A stretch of DNA of 64,000 nt from Bosea sp. F3-2 (lineage in GTDB: Bacteria > Pseudomonadota > Alphaproteobacteria > Rhizobiales > Beijerinckiaceae), in NCBI RefSeq assembly GCF_008253865.1, contig NZ_CP042331.1, positions 2,046,001 through 2,110,000 of the forward strand, in the 5' to 3' direction. The notes below the pieces were generated by a model, which saw only the letters and a program-made list of their open reading frames with translations, was not told the origin of the DNA and did not search any database. Shown piece by piece: positions 7,968-17,286 of the stretch. Made by a program: the position numbers and the translations under genes. The stretch's first letter is position 1; each line of letters begins with the position of its first letter.

Positions 7968-9290
7968 ATGTCCGATACGACCATCACGCCGCATCCCCAC
8001 CCGATCGAGCTCGACGACGCCAAGAGACGCCTTAAGGCGATCTTCATCGGCTCCGTTGGCAATCTCGTCGAGTGGTACGATTTCTACGCCTACACCGCCT
8101 TCGCGCTCTATTTCGCTCCGCATTTCTTTCCATCGCATGATCCCGTCGTGCAGCAGCTCAACGCAGCGACGCTGTTCGCCGCGGGCTTCATCGTGCGGCC
8201 GGTCGGCGGCTGGCTGTTCGGGCATTTGGCGGACCGCTACGGGCGGCGGCTATCGCTGATGGTGTCGGTTCTGATGATGTGCTTCGGCTCGCTCCTCATC
8301 GCATTCACGCCGACCTACGCGACGATCGGCTTCGCCGCCCCGGCCCTGCTGGCGCTGGCGCGCATCATCGAGGGACTGAGCCTCGGCGGAGAGTATGGCG
8401 CGAGCGCGACCTATCTCACGGAGATCGCCGATCCCGAGCATCGCGGCTTCTATTCGAGCTTCCAGTATGTGACGCTGATCGGCGGCCAGCTCACCGCGAT
8501 CCTGGTGCTCCTGCTGCTCCAGAACGTTTTCCTGACGCATGAGCAGCTCGTCGCCTGGGGCTGGCGCATCCCCTTCGTCATCGGCGCGCTGCTCGCCGTA
8601 ACCGCGATGTTCATGCGGCGGCATATGCAGGAGACCGAAGCCTTCGAGGCAGCCAAGAGCACGATGAAGCGCGAGAGCTCGTTGAAGGGCCTGCTGCGCT
8701 ATCCGCGCGAGGTCGCGATCGTGGTCGGCCTCACCGCCGGCGGCACAGCCGCCTTCTACACCTTCACCACCTACATGCAGACCTTCGTGAAGCAGACGGT
8801 CGGCCTGTCCGACATCGTGACGACCTATGTCATCGCCGGCTCGCTGATCTTCGCGGCGGCGCTACAGCCGATCTACGGGCTGATCTCCGACAAGATCGGC
8901 CGCAAGCCGATGCTGATGTTCTTCGGCCTTGCCGGCTCGCTGCTGACCGTGCCGATCCTGACGACGCTTTCCGGCACGAAATCGCCCTGGATCGCCTTCC
9001 TGCTGATCTGCGGCGCCTGGATCTTCACCGCCGGCTACACCTCGATCAATGCAGTCGTGAAGGCGGAGCTCTTCCCGACCGCGATCCGCGCCACCGGCGT
9101 CGCCGTGCCCTATGCCGTCACGGTCTCGATCTTCGGCGGCACGGCGCCGGCCATCGCGCTGTTCTTCAAGCAGCAGGGCCATGAGCAGTGGTTCTACTAC
9201 TACCTCGCCGGCATCATCTTCCTGTCGTTCCTGGTCTATTCGACCATGCGCGACACCAAGCATGAATCCGCGATGCACCGGCACGAGTAA
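7968..9290 (+). CDS. MFS transporter, metabolite:H+ symporter (MHS) type
   Basis: A 440-residue twelve-helix permease. Family marks are GNLVEWYDFYAYTAFALYF (first membrane helix, about 28-46), GHLADRYGRR (loop 2-3, about 85-94) and GLSLGGEYGASATYLTE (helix 4, about 135-151). These place it with the ProP/ShiA/KgtP-like proton symporters for organic acids or osmolytes. The exact substrate is not readable. It ends 5 bp before a bidirectional hairpin that separates it from convergent gltX. Confidence 0.92.
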   Translation: MSDTTITPHPHPIELDDAKRRLKAIFIGSVGNLVEWYDFYAYTAFALYFAPHFFPSHDPVVQQLNAATLFAAGFIVRPVGGWLFGHLADRYGRRLSLMVSVLMMCFGSLLIAFTPTYATIGFAAPALLALARIIEGLSLGGEYGASATYLTEIADPEHRGFYSSFQYVTLIGGQLTAILVLLLLQNVFLTHEQLVAWGWRIPFVIGALLAVTAMFMRRHMQETEAFEAAKSTMKRESSLKGLLRYPREVAIVVGLTAGGTAAFYTFTTYMQTFVKQTVGLSDIVTTYVIAGSLIFAAALQPIYGLISDKIGRKPMLMFFGLAGSLLTVPILTTLSGTKSPWIAFLLICGAWIFTAGYTSINAVVKAELFPTAIRATGVAVPYAVTVSIFGGTAPAIALFFKQQGHEQWFYYYLAGIIFLSFLVYSTMRDTKHESAMHRHE

Positions 9291-9294
9291 GGCC

Positions 9295-9338
9295 TTGTCA
9301 TTCCGGGGCAGGCCTGACGGTCTGCCCCGGAATGACAA
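9295..9338. terminator. Bidirectional hairpin between convergent genes
   Basis: A perfect 17-bp stem, TTGTCATTCCGGGGCAG with its complement, encloses a 10-base loop. It fills the 51-bp gap between the stops of the MHS transporter and gltX. There is no long T-run, so it may be a TCATTCC-type REP element serving as a terminator for both strands. Confidence 0.75.
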
Positions 9339-9341
9339 CCT

Positions 9342-10679
9342 TCAGGCGCTCTCGCCTGCCAGCCGCTTCAGCGCCTTCTCGCGCCCGATCAGTGGCAGCA
9401 GTGCCGCCAGTTCCGGGCCATGATCCAGACCGGTCAGCGCCTGCCGCAGCGGCATGAACAGCGCCTTGCCCTTGGCGCCGGTCGCGGCCGCGACGGCCTG
9501 CGTCCAGCTTTTCCAGGTCGTGGCGTCGAAAGGCTCCTGCGGCAGCAGGCCGGCGGCCGTAGCCGCAAAGGACTGATCCGCAATCACGGGCGTGGCCGGC
9601 CCCTGAACGACCTGCCACCACAAGGTCGCCTCATCCAGCTTCGCAAGATTGCCGCGCACCGCCAGCCAGAAGGGCTCGCCGCCGCCGAGGTCCAGCGCCG
9701 TGAGCCGGTCCGCGACAGCCGCAAACGGGAAATGGTGGAGCGTGCGGGCGCTCAGCGCTGCCAGCTCATGCTCGTCGAACTTGGCCGGCGCCCGCGAGAC
9801 ATGGGCGAGCTCGACCAGGCCGGCGAGTTCATCGAGGCTGCTAACCGGACGCACCGCATCGGAGGTGCCGACCATCGTCGCCAGCGCCGCGACCGCCAGC
9901 GCCTCAACGCCGCTCTCGCGCAAGCCGCGCAGGGAAAGATGGCCAAGGCGCTTGGACAGCCCCTCGCCGCTCGCCGTGGTCAGCAGATTATGGTGGCCGA
10001 AGGCGGGCAGACTTGCCCCCAGCGCCTCGAAGATCTGCGCCTGCACCGCCGTATTGGTGACGTGGTCCTCGCCGCGGATGACATGGGTCACCCCGGTCTC
10101 GATATCGTCGACCACCGACGGCAGGGTGTAGAGATAGCTGCCATCCTCGCGCACCAGCACCGGGTCCGAGAGCGAGGCGCAATCGACATGGGATGCTCCG
10201 CGCACGAGATCGTCCCAGGTGACTTCGCGCGGCTCCAGCAGGAAGCGCCAATGCGGCTTGCGCCCTTCCGCCTCGAAGGCCGCCTTCTGCTCCGCGGTGA
10301 GCTTCAACGCAGCGCGGTCATAGATCGGCGGCAGACCGCGGGCGAGCTGGCGCTTGCGGCGCCGGTCCAGCTCATCCGCCGTCTCGTAACAGGCATAGAG
10401 GCGCCCCGCCCGGCGCAGGCGCTCGGCCGCAGCATCATAGATCGCGAGCCGCTCCGACTGCTTGATGACGAGGTCGGGCACGATGCCGAGCCAGCCGAGA
10501 TCCTCGGCGATAGCCTCGGCATATTCCAGCTTCGAACGGGCGATGTCGGTATCGTCGTAGCGCAGCAGGAAGCGGCCGCCATGCCGGCGGGCGAAGAGCC
10601 AGTTGAACAGCGCCGGCCGGGCGTTGCCGATGTGGAGATAGCCGGTGGGCGACGGCGCGAAGCGAACCAGGGGCGATGT
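9342..10679 (-). CDS. gltX: Glutamate--tRNA ligase
   Basis: A 445-residue class I aminoacyl-tRNA synthetase charging tRNA with glutamate. The HIGH motif appears as the YLHIGNARPALFNW region (about 14-27), and RYDDTD follows near 42. The KMSKS motif is GEGLSKRLGHLS, where Leu-Ser-Lys-Arg replaces Met-Ser-Lys-Ser, as in many GlxRS. The start at 10679 (MTSPLVRFAPSPTG) is preferred over a longer in-frame start at 10718, because homologues begin just before RFAPSPTG. Alphaproteobacteria often carry two gltX genes, so this may be the second one; that needs the rest of the genome. Confidence 0.94.
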   Translation of the reverse strand, partial: TSPLVRFAPSPTGYLHIGNARPALFNWLFARRHGGRFLLRYDDTDIARSKLEYAEAIAEDLGWLGIVPDLVIKQSERLAIYDAAAERLRRAGRLYACYETADELDRRRKRQLARGLPPIYDRAALKLTAEQKAAFEAEGRKPHWRFLLEPREVTWDDLVRGASHVDCASLSDPVLVREDGSYLYTLPSVVDDIETGVTHVIRGEDHVTNTAVQAQIFEALGASLPAFGHHNLLTTASGEGLSKRLGHLSLRGLRESGVEALAVAALATMVGTSDAVRPVSSLDELAGLVELAHVSRAPAKFDEHELAALSARTLHHFPFAAVADRLTALDLGGGEPFWLAVRGNLAKLDEATLWWQVVQGPATPVIADQSFAATAAGLLPQEPFDATTWKSWTQAVAAATGAKGKALFMPLRQALTGLDHGPELAALLPLIGREKALKRLAGESA

Positions 10680-10834
10680 CATGACGCGGCTTATGGCGCG
10701 TTTGCAGGCAAGCGACAATCGCGTCGTTGCGGGGGCTTCCGCACCGTTAACCCGACATTAGGGTTACCAAGGCATGAATTGTCTCCGAGCAGGGCGAAAC
10801 GGGTGGAGCCGGACAGCTGCTCGGGGAGATCAGG

Positions 10835-11665
10835 ATGCGTTTCCGTTCCATCGGGCCCGCGCTCGCGGCCACAGCCCTCGCGACAGGTCTTCTCGCCGTC
10901 CCCGCTTTCGCGGCGGATTACCCTGTCCTGCGCGGCGCCCAGATCGAGGATGTCCCACCTGCACCCGATCTCGGCATGAACTGGTCGGGCTTCTACTTCG
11001 GCGGCTTCGGCGGGCTGAGCGAGACTCGCTTCCGCACGGACAAAGGCGTCCTCGACATCGCCAACGGAAATTTCAATGGCACAGTCGTGCTCAGCGAGAT
11101 CACGCCCGGCCAGCTGGTGTTGGCGTCGGCGCGGAACGATCGCGGACCGACTTACGGCGTCTTCGCAGGCTATAACTATGCGTTTGGCGATGTCATCCTC
11201 GGTTTTGAGGCCGAGTACTCGCGAGTCGATCAGGAAACGGCGGCGTCCACGCTCGAAGGCCGTCGCTTGCCTTCGGGCGACGTCTATATCGCATCTGTCC
11301 AGAACGCCCGGCTGAACGATTATTTCAACGCTCGCCTCCGGTTCGGCTACGCCTACGGGCGATTGATGCCGTACTTCACGGTCGGCGCTGCAGCCGGACG
11401 CTTCGACACCAACATCGCCGTCGCTTCCGACTGGCGCACACCGGCTTCCAACTACACGGCGAGCTATTTTGGCTGGCCTCGTTCGATCGGCGGCCCGAAA
11501 AAGGATGTCTGGGGCTATGGCTGGTCTATCGGCGGCGGCCTCGAAGCCGCCCTCACTGAAAACCTGATCGTGCGCGGCGAGTACCTGTTCACCAGCTTCA
11601 ATGACGTTGAAGGCGTGACCGTCAACGTCAACACCGCCCGCGTCGCAGCCGCCATCAAATTCTGA
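10835..11665 (+). CDS. Outer membrane beta-barrel protein (Omp25/RopB-like)
   Basis: A 276-residue outer-membrane protein with a Sec signal ending in AFAAD (about 28), then a short linker and the barrel starting at NWSGFYFGGFGG, the usual opening strand of this family. Alternating aromatic/hydrophobic strands continue to the end, which closes with NTARVAAAIKF, ending in the C-terminal Phe needed for barrel assembly. It is a single gene followed by a strong terminator. A role in envelope integrity is inferred from the family. Confidence 0.9.
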   Translation: MRFRSIGPALAATALATGLLAVPAFAADYPVLRGAQIEDVPPAPDLGMNWSGFYFGGFGGLSETRFRTDKGVLDIANGNFNGTVVLSEITPGQLVLASARNDRGPTYGVFAGYNYAFGDVILGFEAEYSRVDQETAASTLEGRRLPSGDVYIASVQNARLNDYFNARLRFGYAYGRLMPYFTVGAAAGRFDTNIAVASDWRTPASNYTASYFGWPRSIGGPKKDVWGYGWSIGGGLEAALTENLIVRGEYLFTSFNDVEGVTVNVNTARVAAAIKF

Positions 11666-11684
11666 CGAGCTCACCGACTGCAAC

Positions 11685-11720
11685 AAAAAAGGCCGGGGCA
11701 ATGCCCGGCCTTTCTTTTTT
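11685..11720. terminator. Bidirectional rho-independent terminator
   Basis: AAAAAA, a GC-rich stem (GGCCGGGGCA / TGCCCGGCC with one bulged base), and a T-rich tract TTTCTTTTTT. It lies between the convergent outer-membrane protein and DAHP synthase genes and can terminate both. Confidence 0.93.
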
Positions 11721-11738
11721 ACACGACGCGGCGCGTCT

Positions 11739-13124
11739 TCACTCGGCCGCCTCGACCTCCGGCCTGGTCCGCCCTGCCCGCTCGCGCTTGACGAGTTCGG
11801 CCACGAGGAAGGCCAGCTCCAGTGCCTGCTCGGCATTGAGGCGGGGATCACAGACCGTGTGGTAACGATCGTTGAGATCGGCATCCGTCATGCCGCGCGC
11901 GCCGCCGGTGCATTCGGTAACGTTCTTGCCGGTCATCTCCAGATGCAGGCCGCCGGCATGGGTGCCCTCTGCCTGATGGACAGCGAAGAAGTTCTTCACC
12001 TCGGACATGATCAGATCGAAGGGCCGGGTCTTGTAGCCGCTCGCGGCCTTGACCGTGTTGCCATGCATCGGATCGCAGGACCAGACGACGTTGCGCCCTT
12101 CCCGCTTCGTCGCCCGCACCAGCGCCGGCAGGTTGTCGAAGACCTTGTCGGCGCCGAAACGGGCGATCAGCGTCAGCCGGCCCGGCTGGTTCTGCGGATC
12201 GAGCACCTCGATCAGCTTGAGCAGGCCGTCGACCGTGGTCGAGGGGCCGCATTTCAGGCCGATCGGGTTCTTGATGCCGCGGAAGAACTCGACATGGGCG
12301 TGGTCGAGCTGGCGCGTGCGGTCGCCGATCCAGACCATGTGGCCGGAGGTGTCGTACCACTCGCCCGTCGTCGAATCCGTGCGCGTCATCGCCTGCTCGT
12401 AGCCGAGCAGAAGCGCCTCGTGGCTGGTGTAGAAGTCGGTCGTGCGCATCTCCGGATGGGTCTCCGGATCGATGCCGATGGCGCGCATGAACTCCAGCGC
12501 CTCGGTGATGCGCTCGGCGACCTCCTGATAGCGGTGCGACTGCGGTGAGTCCTTGACGAAGCCGAGCATCCAGCGATGCGCGTTGTCGAGATTGGCATAG
12601 CCGCCCGTCGCGAAGGCGCGGATCAGGTTCAGCGTCGCGGCCGACTGTCTGTAGGCCTCGAGCTGGCGGCGCGGATCAGGGATACGCGCCTCGGCCGTGA
12701 AGGCGATGTCGTTGACGATGTCGCCCTTGTAGCTCGGCAGCTCGGCATCGCCGATCTTCTCGTTCGGCGCCGAGCGCGGCTTGGCGAACTGGCCGGCAAT
12801 GCGGCCGATCTTCACCACCGGCGAGCCACCGGCGAAGGTCAGCACCACCGCCATCTGCAGGAACAGACGGAAGAAGTCGCGGATATTGTCGGCCGAATGC
12901 TCGGCGAAGCTCTCGGCGCAGTCGCCTCCCTGGAGCAGGAAGGCTTCACCAGCGGCGACCTTGCTCAACGCCCGTTTGAGCTTGCGCGCCTCGCCTGCAA
13001 AAACGAGCGGCGGAAAGCCGGCGAGCTGCTGCTCGACCGCCTTCAAGGCTGCCTGGTCCGGATAATCCGGAATCTGCTGGGCGGGCTTTGCCCTCCAGCT
13101 CTCTGGCGTCCACCGCTCGGACAT
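11739..13124 (-). CDS. Class II 3-deoxy-7-phosphoheptulonate (DAHP) synthase
   Basis: A 461-residue enzyme condensing phosphoenolpyruvate and erythrose 4-phosphate, the first step of the shikimate pathway. It is the plant/actinobacterial class II (AroA-II) type: LLQGGDCAESF (about 67-77), KCGPSTTVDGL, SCDPMHGNT and the metal-binding HAGGLHLEMTGKNVTECTGG are all present. The start MSERWTPESWRAKPAQQIPD at 13124 is chosen because the upstream 68 in-frame codons lack family character. It stands alone between terminator-flanked genes. Confidence 0.95.
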   Translation of the reverse strand: MSERWTPESWRAKPAQQIPDYPDQAALKAVEQQLAGFPPLVFAGEARKLKRALSKVAAGEAFLLQGGDCAESFAEHSADNIRDFFRLFLQMAVVLTFAGGSPVVKIGRIAGQFAKPRSAPNEKIGDAELPSYKGDIVNDIAFTAEARIPDPRRQLEAYRQSAATLNLIRAFATGGYANLDNAHRWMLGFVKDSPQSHRYQEVAERITEALEFMRAIGIDPETHPEMRTTDFYTSHEALLLGYEQAMTRTDSTTGEWYDTSGHMVWIGDRTRQLDHAHVEFFRGIKNPIGLKCGPSTTVDGLLKLIEVLDPQNQPGRLTLIARFGADKVFDNLPALVRATKREGRNVVWSCDPMHGNTVKAASGYKTRPFDLIMSEVKNFFAVHQAEGTHAGGLHLEMTGKNVTECTGGARGMTDADLNDRYHTVCDPRLNAEQALELAFLVAELVKRERAGRTRPEVEAAE

Positions 13125-13372
13125 GGGACTACGTGCTCCTGATCTTCGAGATCGCGCGTCGTTAACCTCTTGGTAGCGCGAAGGGGCGGCTATACACCCA
13201 AGGCACGAGAATAGCCACCAGTCGGCGACATCGTCCTGCCTGCGGGTTGCGGCATTCCAAAACGAGAGCCGAAAGGCTGATTCATCTCCGCGGACGTTGC
13301 CCTTTTGCTGAGGCGGCTGCATGGTCACTTCGCAAACCGCTTCAACTCCGGCGGAGCCGGCGGGCCTCGCCG

Positions 13373-14743
13373 CTAAACGGCGCGAGGCGTGCGCATCGTC
13401 ACGAGTTCCTCGGCAGCGCTCGGATGCAGCGCGACAGTGCGGTCGAAATCCGCCTTGGTCGCGCCCATCGTCACGGCGATGGCAACGGCCTGGATCATCT
13501 CGCCGGCATCATGCCCGAGGATATGGACGCCGAGCACCTTGTCGGTCTTCGCATCGACGACGAGCTTCATATAGATGCGCTCATGCCGCCCGGAGATGGT
13601 CGCCTTCATCGGGCGGAAGCCGGATTCGAAGATCCTGACCTCATGCCCGGCGGCAATCGCCTGGTTCTCCGACAGGCCGACCGTACCGATCTCGGGGGTG
13701 GTGAAGACCGCAGAGGCGACCGTGGCGTGATCCACCGTCCATGCCCGATTGCCGAAGGTGCTGTCGGCGAAGGCATGTCCCTCCCGGATCGCGACCGGAG
13801 TCAGGTTGACGCGGTTGGTGACATCGCCGACCGCATGGATCGACGGAACGCTGCTGGTCGAGGCTGCATCAACGGCGATCTCGCAAAGCGGGCCAAGTTC
13901 CACTCCCGCCCGCTCCAGCCCCAGACCTTTCGTGTTCGGCCGCCGGCCGGTCGCCACGAGAATGACATCGGCATCGATCGGCGCTCCGTGGACGCAATGG
14001 GCACGGCGGGCGCCATCAGCCAGTTCCTCGATGCGCTCGATGGTGCAGCCGAGCCGCATGGCGATGCCCGCCTCCATCAGCGCATCGCGCAGGCGATTGC
14101 GGATGTCCTCGTCGAAGCCGCGCAGGATGTTGTCGCCGCGATGGAGCAGCGTGACCGCGACACCGAGCCGGGCAAACAGGCTGGCGAATTCCAGCGCGAT
14201 GTAGCCGCCGCCGACCACGAGCAGCCGCTTCGGCAAGGTCGGAAGATGGAAGACCTCGTTGGAGGAGATCCCCAGCTCGCCGCCTGGGATCGGCGGATCG
14301 AATGTGGGCCAACCGCCCGTCGCGACGAGGATATGCCGGGCGGTGACGGTCTGGCCGCTCTTGACCAGCCGAACGCTGTGCGGTCCCTCGATGACGGCGC
14401 GCTCTTCGCGGATCTCGACCTTCGCCCCTTCCAGGCCCTTGCGATAAAGGCCGGAAAGGCGCGTGACCTCGTTCGCCACCGCATCGCGCAGCGTTGGCCA
14501 GTCGAAGGAGGGCTTGGTGCCGAGCGTCCAGCCGAAGCCGGCCGCGTCCTCGAAATCCTCGGCGAAGCGGCTGGCATAGACGAAGAGCTTCTTCGGCACG
14601 CAGCCGCGGATGACGCAGGTGCCGCCGATCCGGTCTTCCTCCGCGATCATCACGCGGGCGCCGTGGCCGGCCGCGATGCGGGCCGCGCGCGTGCCGCCGG
14701 AACCGGCGCCGATGACGAAGAGATCGACGTCGAACTCAGCCAT
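13373..14743 (-). CDS. gor: Glutathione-disulfide reductase
   Basis: A 456-residue FAD/NADPH-dependent disulfide reductase that keeps cytosolic glutathione reduced. The FAD dinucleotide fold is at GAGSGGTRAARIAAGHGA (about 12-29), the redox-active disulfide at GGTCVIRGCVPKKL (Cys-x4-Cys), and the NAD(P) fold at VVGGGYIALEFASL. The dimer-interface motif HPSAAEELVTMR closes the protein and holds the catalytic His-x4-Glu pair. The ATG overlaps the 3' end of the upstream O-antigen-ligase-like gene by 8 bp on the same strand, so the two may share a transcript. Confidence 0.95.
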   Translation of the reverse strand: MAEFDVDLFVIGAGSGGTRAARIAAGHGARVMIAEEDRIGGTCVIRGCVPKKLFVYASRFAEDFEDAAGFGWTLGTKPSFDWPTLRDAVANEVTRLSGLYRKGLEGAKVEIREERAVIEGPHSVRLVKSGQTVTARHILVATGGWPTFDPPIPGGELGISSNEVFHLPTLPKRLLVVGGGYIALEFASLFARLGVAVTLLHRGDNILRGFDEDIRNRLRDALMEAGIAMRLGCTIERIEELADGARRAHCVHGAPIDADVILVATGRRPNTKGLGLERAGVELGPLCEIAVDAASTSSVPSIHAVGDVTNRVNLTPVAIREGHAFADSTFGNRAWTVDHATVASAVFTTPEIGTVGLSENQAIAAGHEVRIFESGFRPMKATISGRHERIYMKLVVDAKTDKVLGVHILGHDAGEMIQAVAIAVTMGATKADFDRTVALHPSAAEELVTMRTPRAV

Positions 14744-15998
14744 GATCTTCTCCTTGGCGCCCCAGTCCGAACCAGAGGATTCCGGCTCCCAGGACAGCGA
14801 TCCACCAACCCTGCCAGGCTCCGTGCCCGACGACGGAAATCGTGAAGGCCGACGCGAACATGGCGAGGCGAGGCGCCATCTCCCGCGCCGGCAGCCGGCG
14901 CAGTCGCACGAGGAGGAGAAGGCCCGCCAGGAGGAGGATGCCCGCTCCGATCATGCCGGTCTCGGCCCATGCCTGCAGCGGCATGTCGTGAGGATGTCCC
15001 ACCCCCAGAAGCGTCTTGTGCTCCGGCGCCACCTCGGCCGCTACGGGATGCTGGTCCATGCTGGCCGAGGTCCCGAAGCCGGCGCCGATGATCGGCCGCG
15101 CCTGCACCACCTCGCCGAAGCTCTGCCAAATGTCGATGCGAGCCTGCCCGGTCGTCACGGCGAAACGATCCAGGATCACCGAGGGCAGCCAGTTGTGAGC
15201 CGCGAGGCCGAGCACCGGTGCCATCGTCATGGTGAGGACGAGAGCGAGGCCGGCAGCCGTCAGCGTCAGGCGCGGCCAACAGGCCGACAACGCCCAGCAC
15301 AGGACGCAGACCGCGACGCCCAGCCGGGCCGAGGCACTCTCCGAACGCAGCGCCAATGCGGCCACGGTCAATCCGAGGATGACCGCCAATATACGGTCCG
15401 AGCGGCGTGCAGCCGGCGCATTCCAGAGACCATGGATCGCCGGAACGGCCAATATCAGCGCCGTGATCGCGGGGCGGTTGAAGACGAAGCTCACCAGCTT
15501 GCCAATGCTGAGCGCGGCTCGCTGCGAGAGACCAGAGGCGAGTTCGACGATCGACAGCAGGCAGGCCAGGATCAGCGCGAGCGCGAGCGCGCGTAGCCAC
15601 ATCGGCCGCGGCCTGAACCGGCCCGAGGCGGCAATCGCGAGCGCGAAGGCCACCGGCAACACAAGCTCCGCCCAGGCCCGCAAGGAAGCTCCCGGTTTGT
15701 GGCTCCACGCAATCGATAGCAGCGCCCAGGCGAGGAAGGCGGCCAGGGCCAGACCCAGCGGTGTCGCGAGCAGGCTCCGCAGGCGCGCGACGACATCCCC
15801 CGCCCTGCCCGCGGCGACGGCTGCGGCAATGAAGGGAATGACGGCCACACCGAGCATGAGCGGGGCGGAGCGGTTGGCGAGCCACATCGCCAGCGGCATC
15901 AGTATCAAGAGTGCCGCGCCGATCGCCGTCAGGCGTGATGGCAGCCTGCCGGGGCTGGCCGCGGATTCGTGGCGATCGGCGAAACGCGTCTGACTCAT
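14736..15998 (-). CDS. O-antigen ligase family membrane protein (WaaL-like)
   Basis: A 420-residue polytopic protein with about ten to twelve hydrophobic helices. The Wzy_C/O-antigen-ligase region includes the periplasmic loop with RIDIWQSFGEVVQARPIIGAG, and a downstream His in VGHPHDMPLQAWAETGMIGA, the HxxxLQ-like site of this family. Members join O-antigen or other glycans to lipid A core, or polymerise polysaccharide; which one is not clear, as no other polysaccharide genes are adjacent. It overlaps gor by 8 bp. Confidence 0.85.
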   Translation of the reverse strand: MSQTRFADRHESAASPGRLPSRLTAIGAALLILMPLAMWLANRSAPLMLGVAVIPFIAAAVAAGRAGDVVARLRSLLATPLGLALAAFLAWALLSIAWSHKPGASLRAWAELVLPVAFALAIAASGRFRPRPMWLRALALALILACLLSIVELASGLSQRAALSIGKLVSFVFNRPAITALILAVPAIHGLWNAPAARRSDRILAVILGLTVAALALRSESASARLGVAVCVLCWALSACWPRLTLTAAGLALVLTMTMAPVLGLAAHNWLPSVILDRFAVTTGQARIDIWQSFGEVVQARPIIGAGFGTSASMDQHPVAAEVAPEHKTLLGVGHPHDMPLQAWAETGMIGAGILLLAGLLLLVRLRRLPAREMAPRLAMFASAFTISVVGHGAWQGWWIAVLGAGILWFGLGRQGEDHG

Positions 15999-16221
15999 CG
16001 CACTGCGCTTACGCGATCACGCGAAACGCCGCCAGCGACTTATCCGCAAGCCGTTCGCAGTCGTAGAACGAAAGGCACAATGACTGCCGCAAACTTGGGA
16101 GAGAGCGAAAATTATTGACAGGTCATTATTCAATCAGGCGCAATTGACGCCCTGCGTGGCAAGGTGTCACAGCCGATGCTGCCAAAAAAACCACGGCAGG
16201 GGCCGTAATCGGAGGAAATCC

Positions 16222-17187
16222 ATGCTGACATCTATCCTGAAGCGCACGGCCCTGACAGCGGTGGCTCTCGCCGCTCTGTCGACGGCTGCCTTCGCCCAGC
16301 TCAACGAACTCAAGATCATGGCTCCCGCAGCGCCCGGCGGCGGATGGGACGGCACCGCGCGCTCGATGCAACAGGCGCTGACCGCTTCCGGGCTCGTCAA
16401 GAGCGTGCAGGTCAATAACGTCACCGGCGCCGGCGGCACGATCGGCCTCGCCCAGCTCATCGGCGCGAAGGGCGACGGCCACCAGCTGATGGTCAACGGC
16501 TTCGTGATGGTCGGTGCGATCCTGCTCAACAAGTCGCCGGTCAACCTGACGCAGATTACGCCGATCGCGCGCCTGACCGCCGAAGCCGAGGTCATCGTCG
16601 TCCCGACGGAATCCCCGCTCAAGACCGCCAAGGACCTGGCCGAGCGCCTGAAGGCCGACCCGGCCAAGGTGACCTGGGCCGGCGGCTCGGCCGGCGGCAC
16701 CGACCACATCCTCGCCGCGCTGTTCGCGCAAGCCGTCGGCGCCGACGCCAAGAAGATCAACTACATCCCGTTCTCGGGCGGCGGCGAGGCACTGGCTGCG
16801 ATGCTCGGCGGGCGCGTCACCGCCGGCGTCTCCGGCTATGGCGAGTTCGAAGGCCAGATCAAGGCAGGCAAACTGCGCGTGCTGGCTGTCTCGTCAGGCA
16901 AGCGCCTCGCGAACGCGCCGGACGCACTGACGCTGAAGGAGCAGGGCATCGATCTCGAACTGCTGAACTGGCGCTCGGTCGTCGCGCCTCCCGGCCTCTC
17001 GGCCGAGCAGACCAAGGCCTTGACCGAGACTGTCGAGAAGATGGTCAAGACCAAGGAATGGCAGGAGATCCTGAAGGCCCGCGGCTGGGATGACGCTTTC
17101 CTGGCCGGCACTGCCTTCGACACCTTCCTGAAGGGTGAGATCGAACGCGTCTCGAAGGTGATGACCGAAGTCGGCCTGGTGAAGTAA
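16222..17187 (+). CDS. tctC: Tripartite tricarboxylate transporter substrate-binding protein
   Basis: A 321-residue periplasmic binding protein of the TctC/BugT family. A Sec signal (ALTAVALAALSTAAFAQ, cleaved near residue 26) precedes the mature domain. The conserved MAPAAPGGGWDGTAR loop (about 33-47) binds the ligand carboxylate and water as in Bug proteins, followed by VQVNNVTGAGGTIGLAQL. The start at 16222 is set by GGAGGA at 16211-16216. It is the first gene of a tctCBA operon. The ligand is probably a tricarboxylate or related organic acid (inference). Confidence 0.93.
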   Translation: MLTSILKRTALTAVALAALSTAAFAQLNELKIMAPAAPGGGWDGTARSMQQALTASGLVKSVQVNNVTGAGGTIGLAQLIGAKGDGHQLMVNGFVMVGAILLNKSPVNLTQITPIARLTAEAEVIVVPTESPLKTAKDLAERLKADPAKVTWAGGSAGGTDHILAALFAQAVGADAKKINYIPFSGGGEALAAMLGGRVTAGVSGYGEFEGQIKAGKLRVLAVSSGKRLANAPDALTLKEQGIDLELLNWRSVVAPPGLSAEQTKALTETVEKMVKTKEWQEILKARGWDDAFLAGTAFDTFLKGEIERVSKVMTEVGLVK

Positions 17188-17212
17188 ACTGGGCAGAGCC
17201 GCCAGAAACGCA

Positions 17213-17236
17213 GGGGCCGGGAAACCGGCCCCTTTT
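17213..17236 (+). terminator. Intra-operon hairpin after tctC
   Basis: A perfect 8-bp stem GGGGCCGG-gaaa-CCGGCCCC followed by TTTT, 26 bp after the tctC stop. A partial terminator here would explain how the binding protein is made in excess over the membrane subunits encoded downstream. Confidence 0.85.
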
Positions 17237-17286
17237 CTCACCGCCAGAAGCGCCGTGAAGGCGCCGGCCTCCACCACGGGAACGCC

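Noticed and set aside
13247..14845. Open frame of 532 codons antisense to gor
   Set aside because: gor has full FAD, disulfide and NADPH motifs on the minus strand; the antisense translation has no family features.
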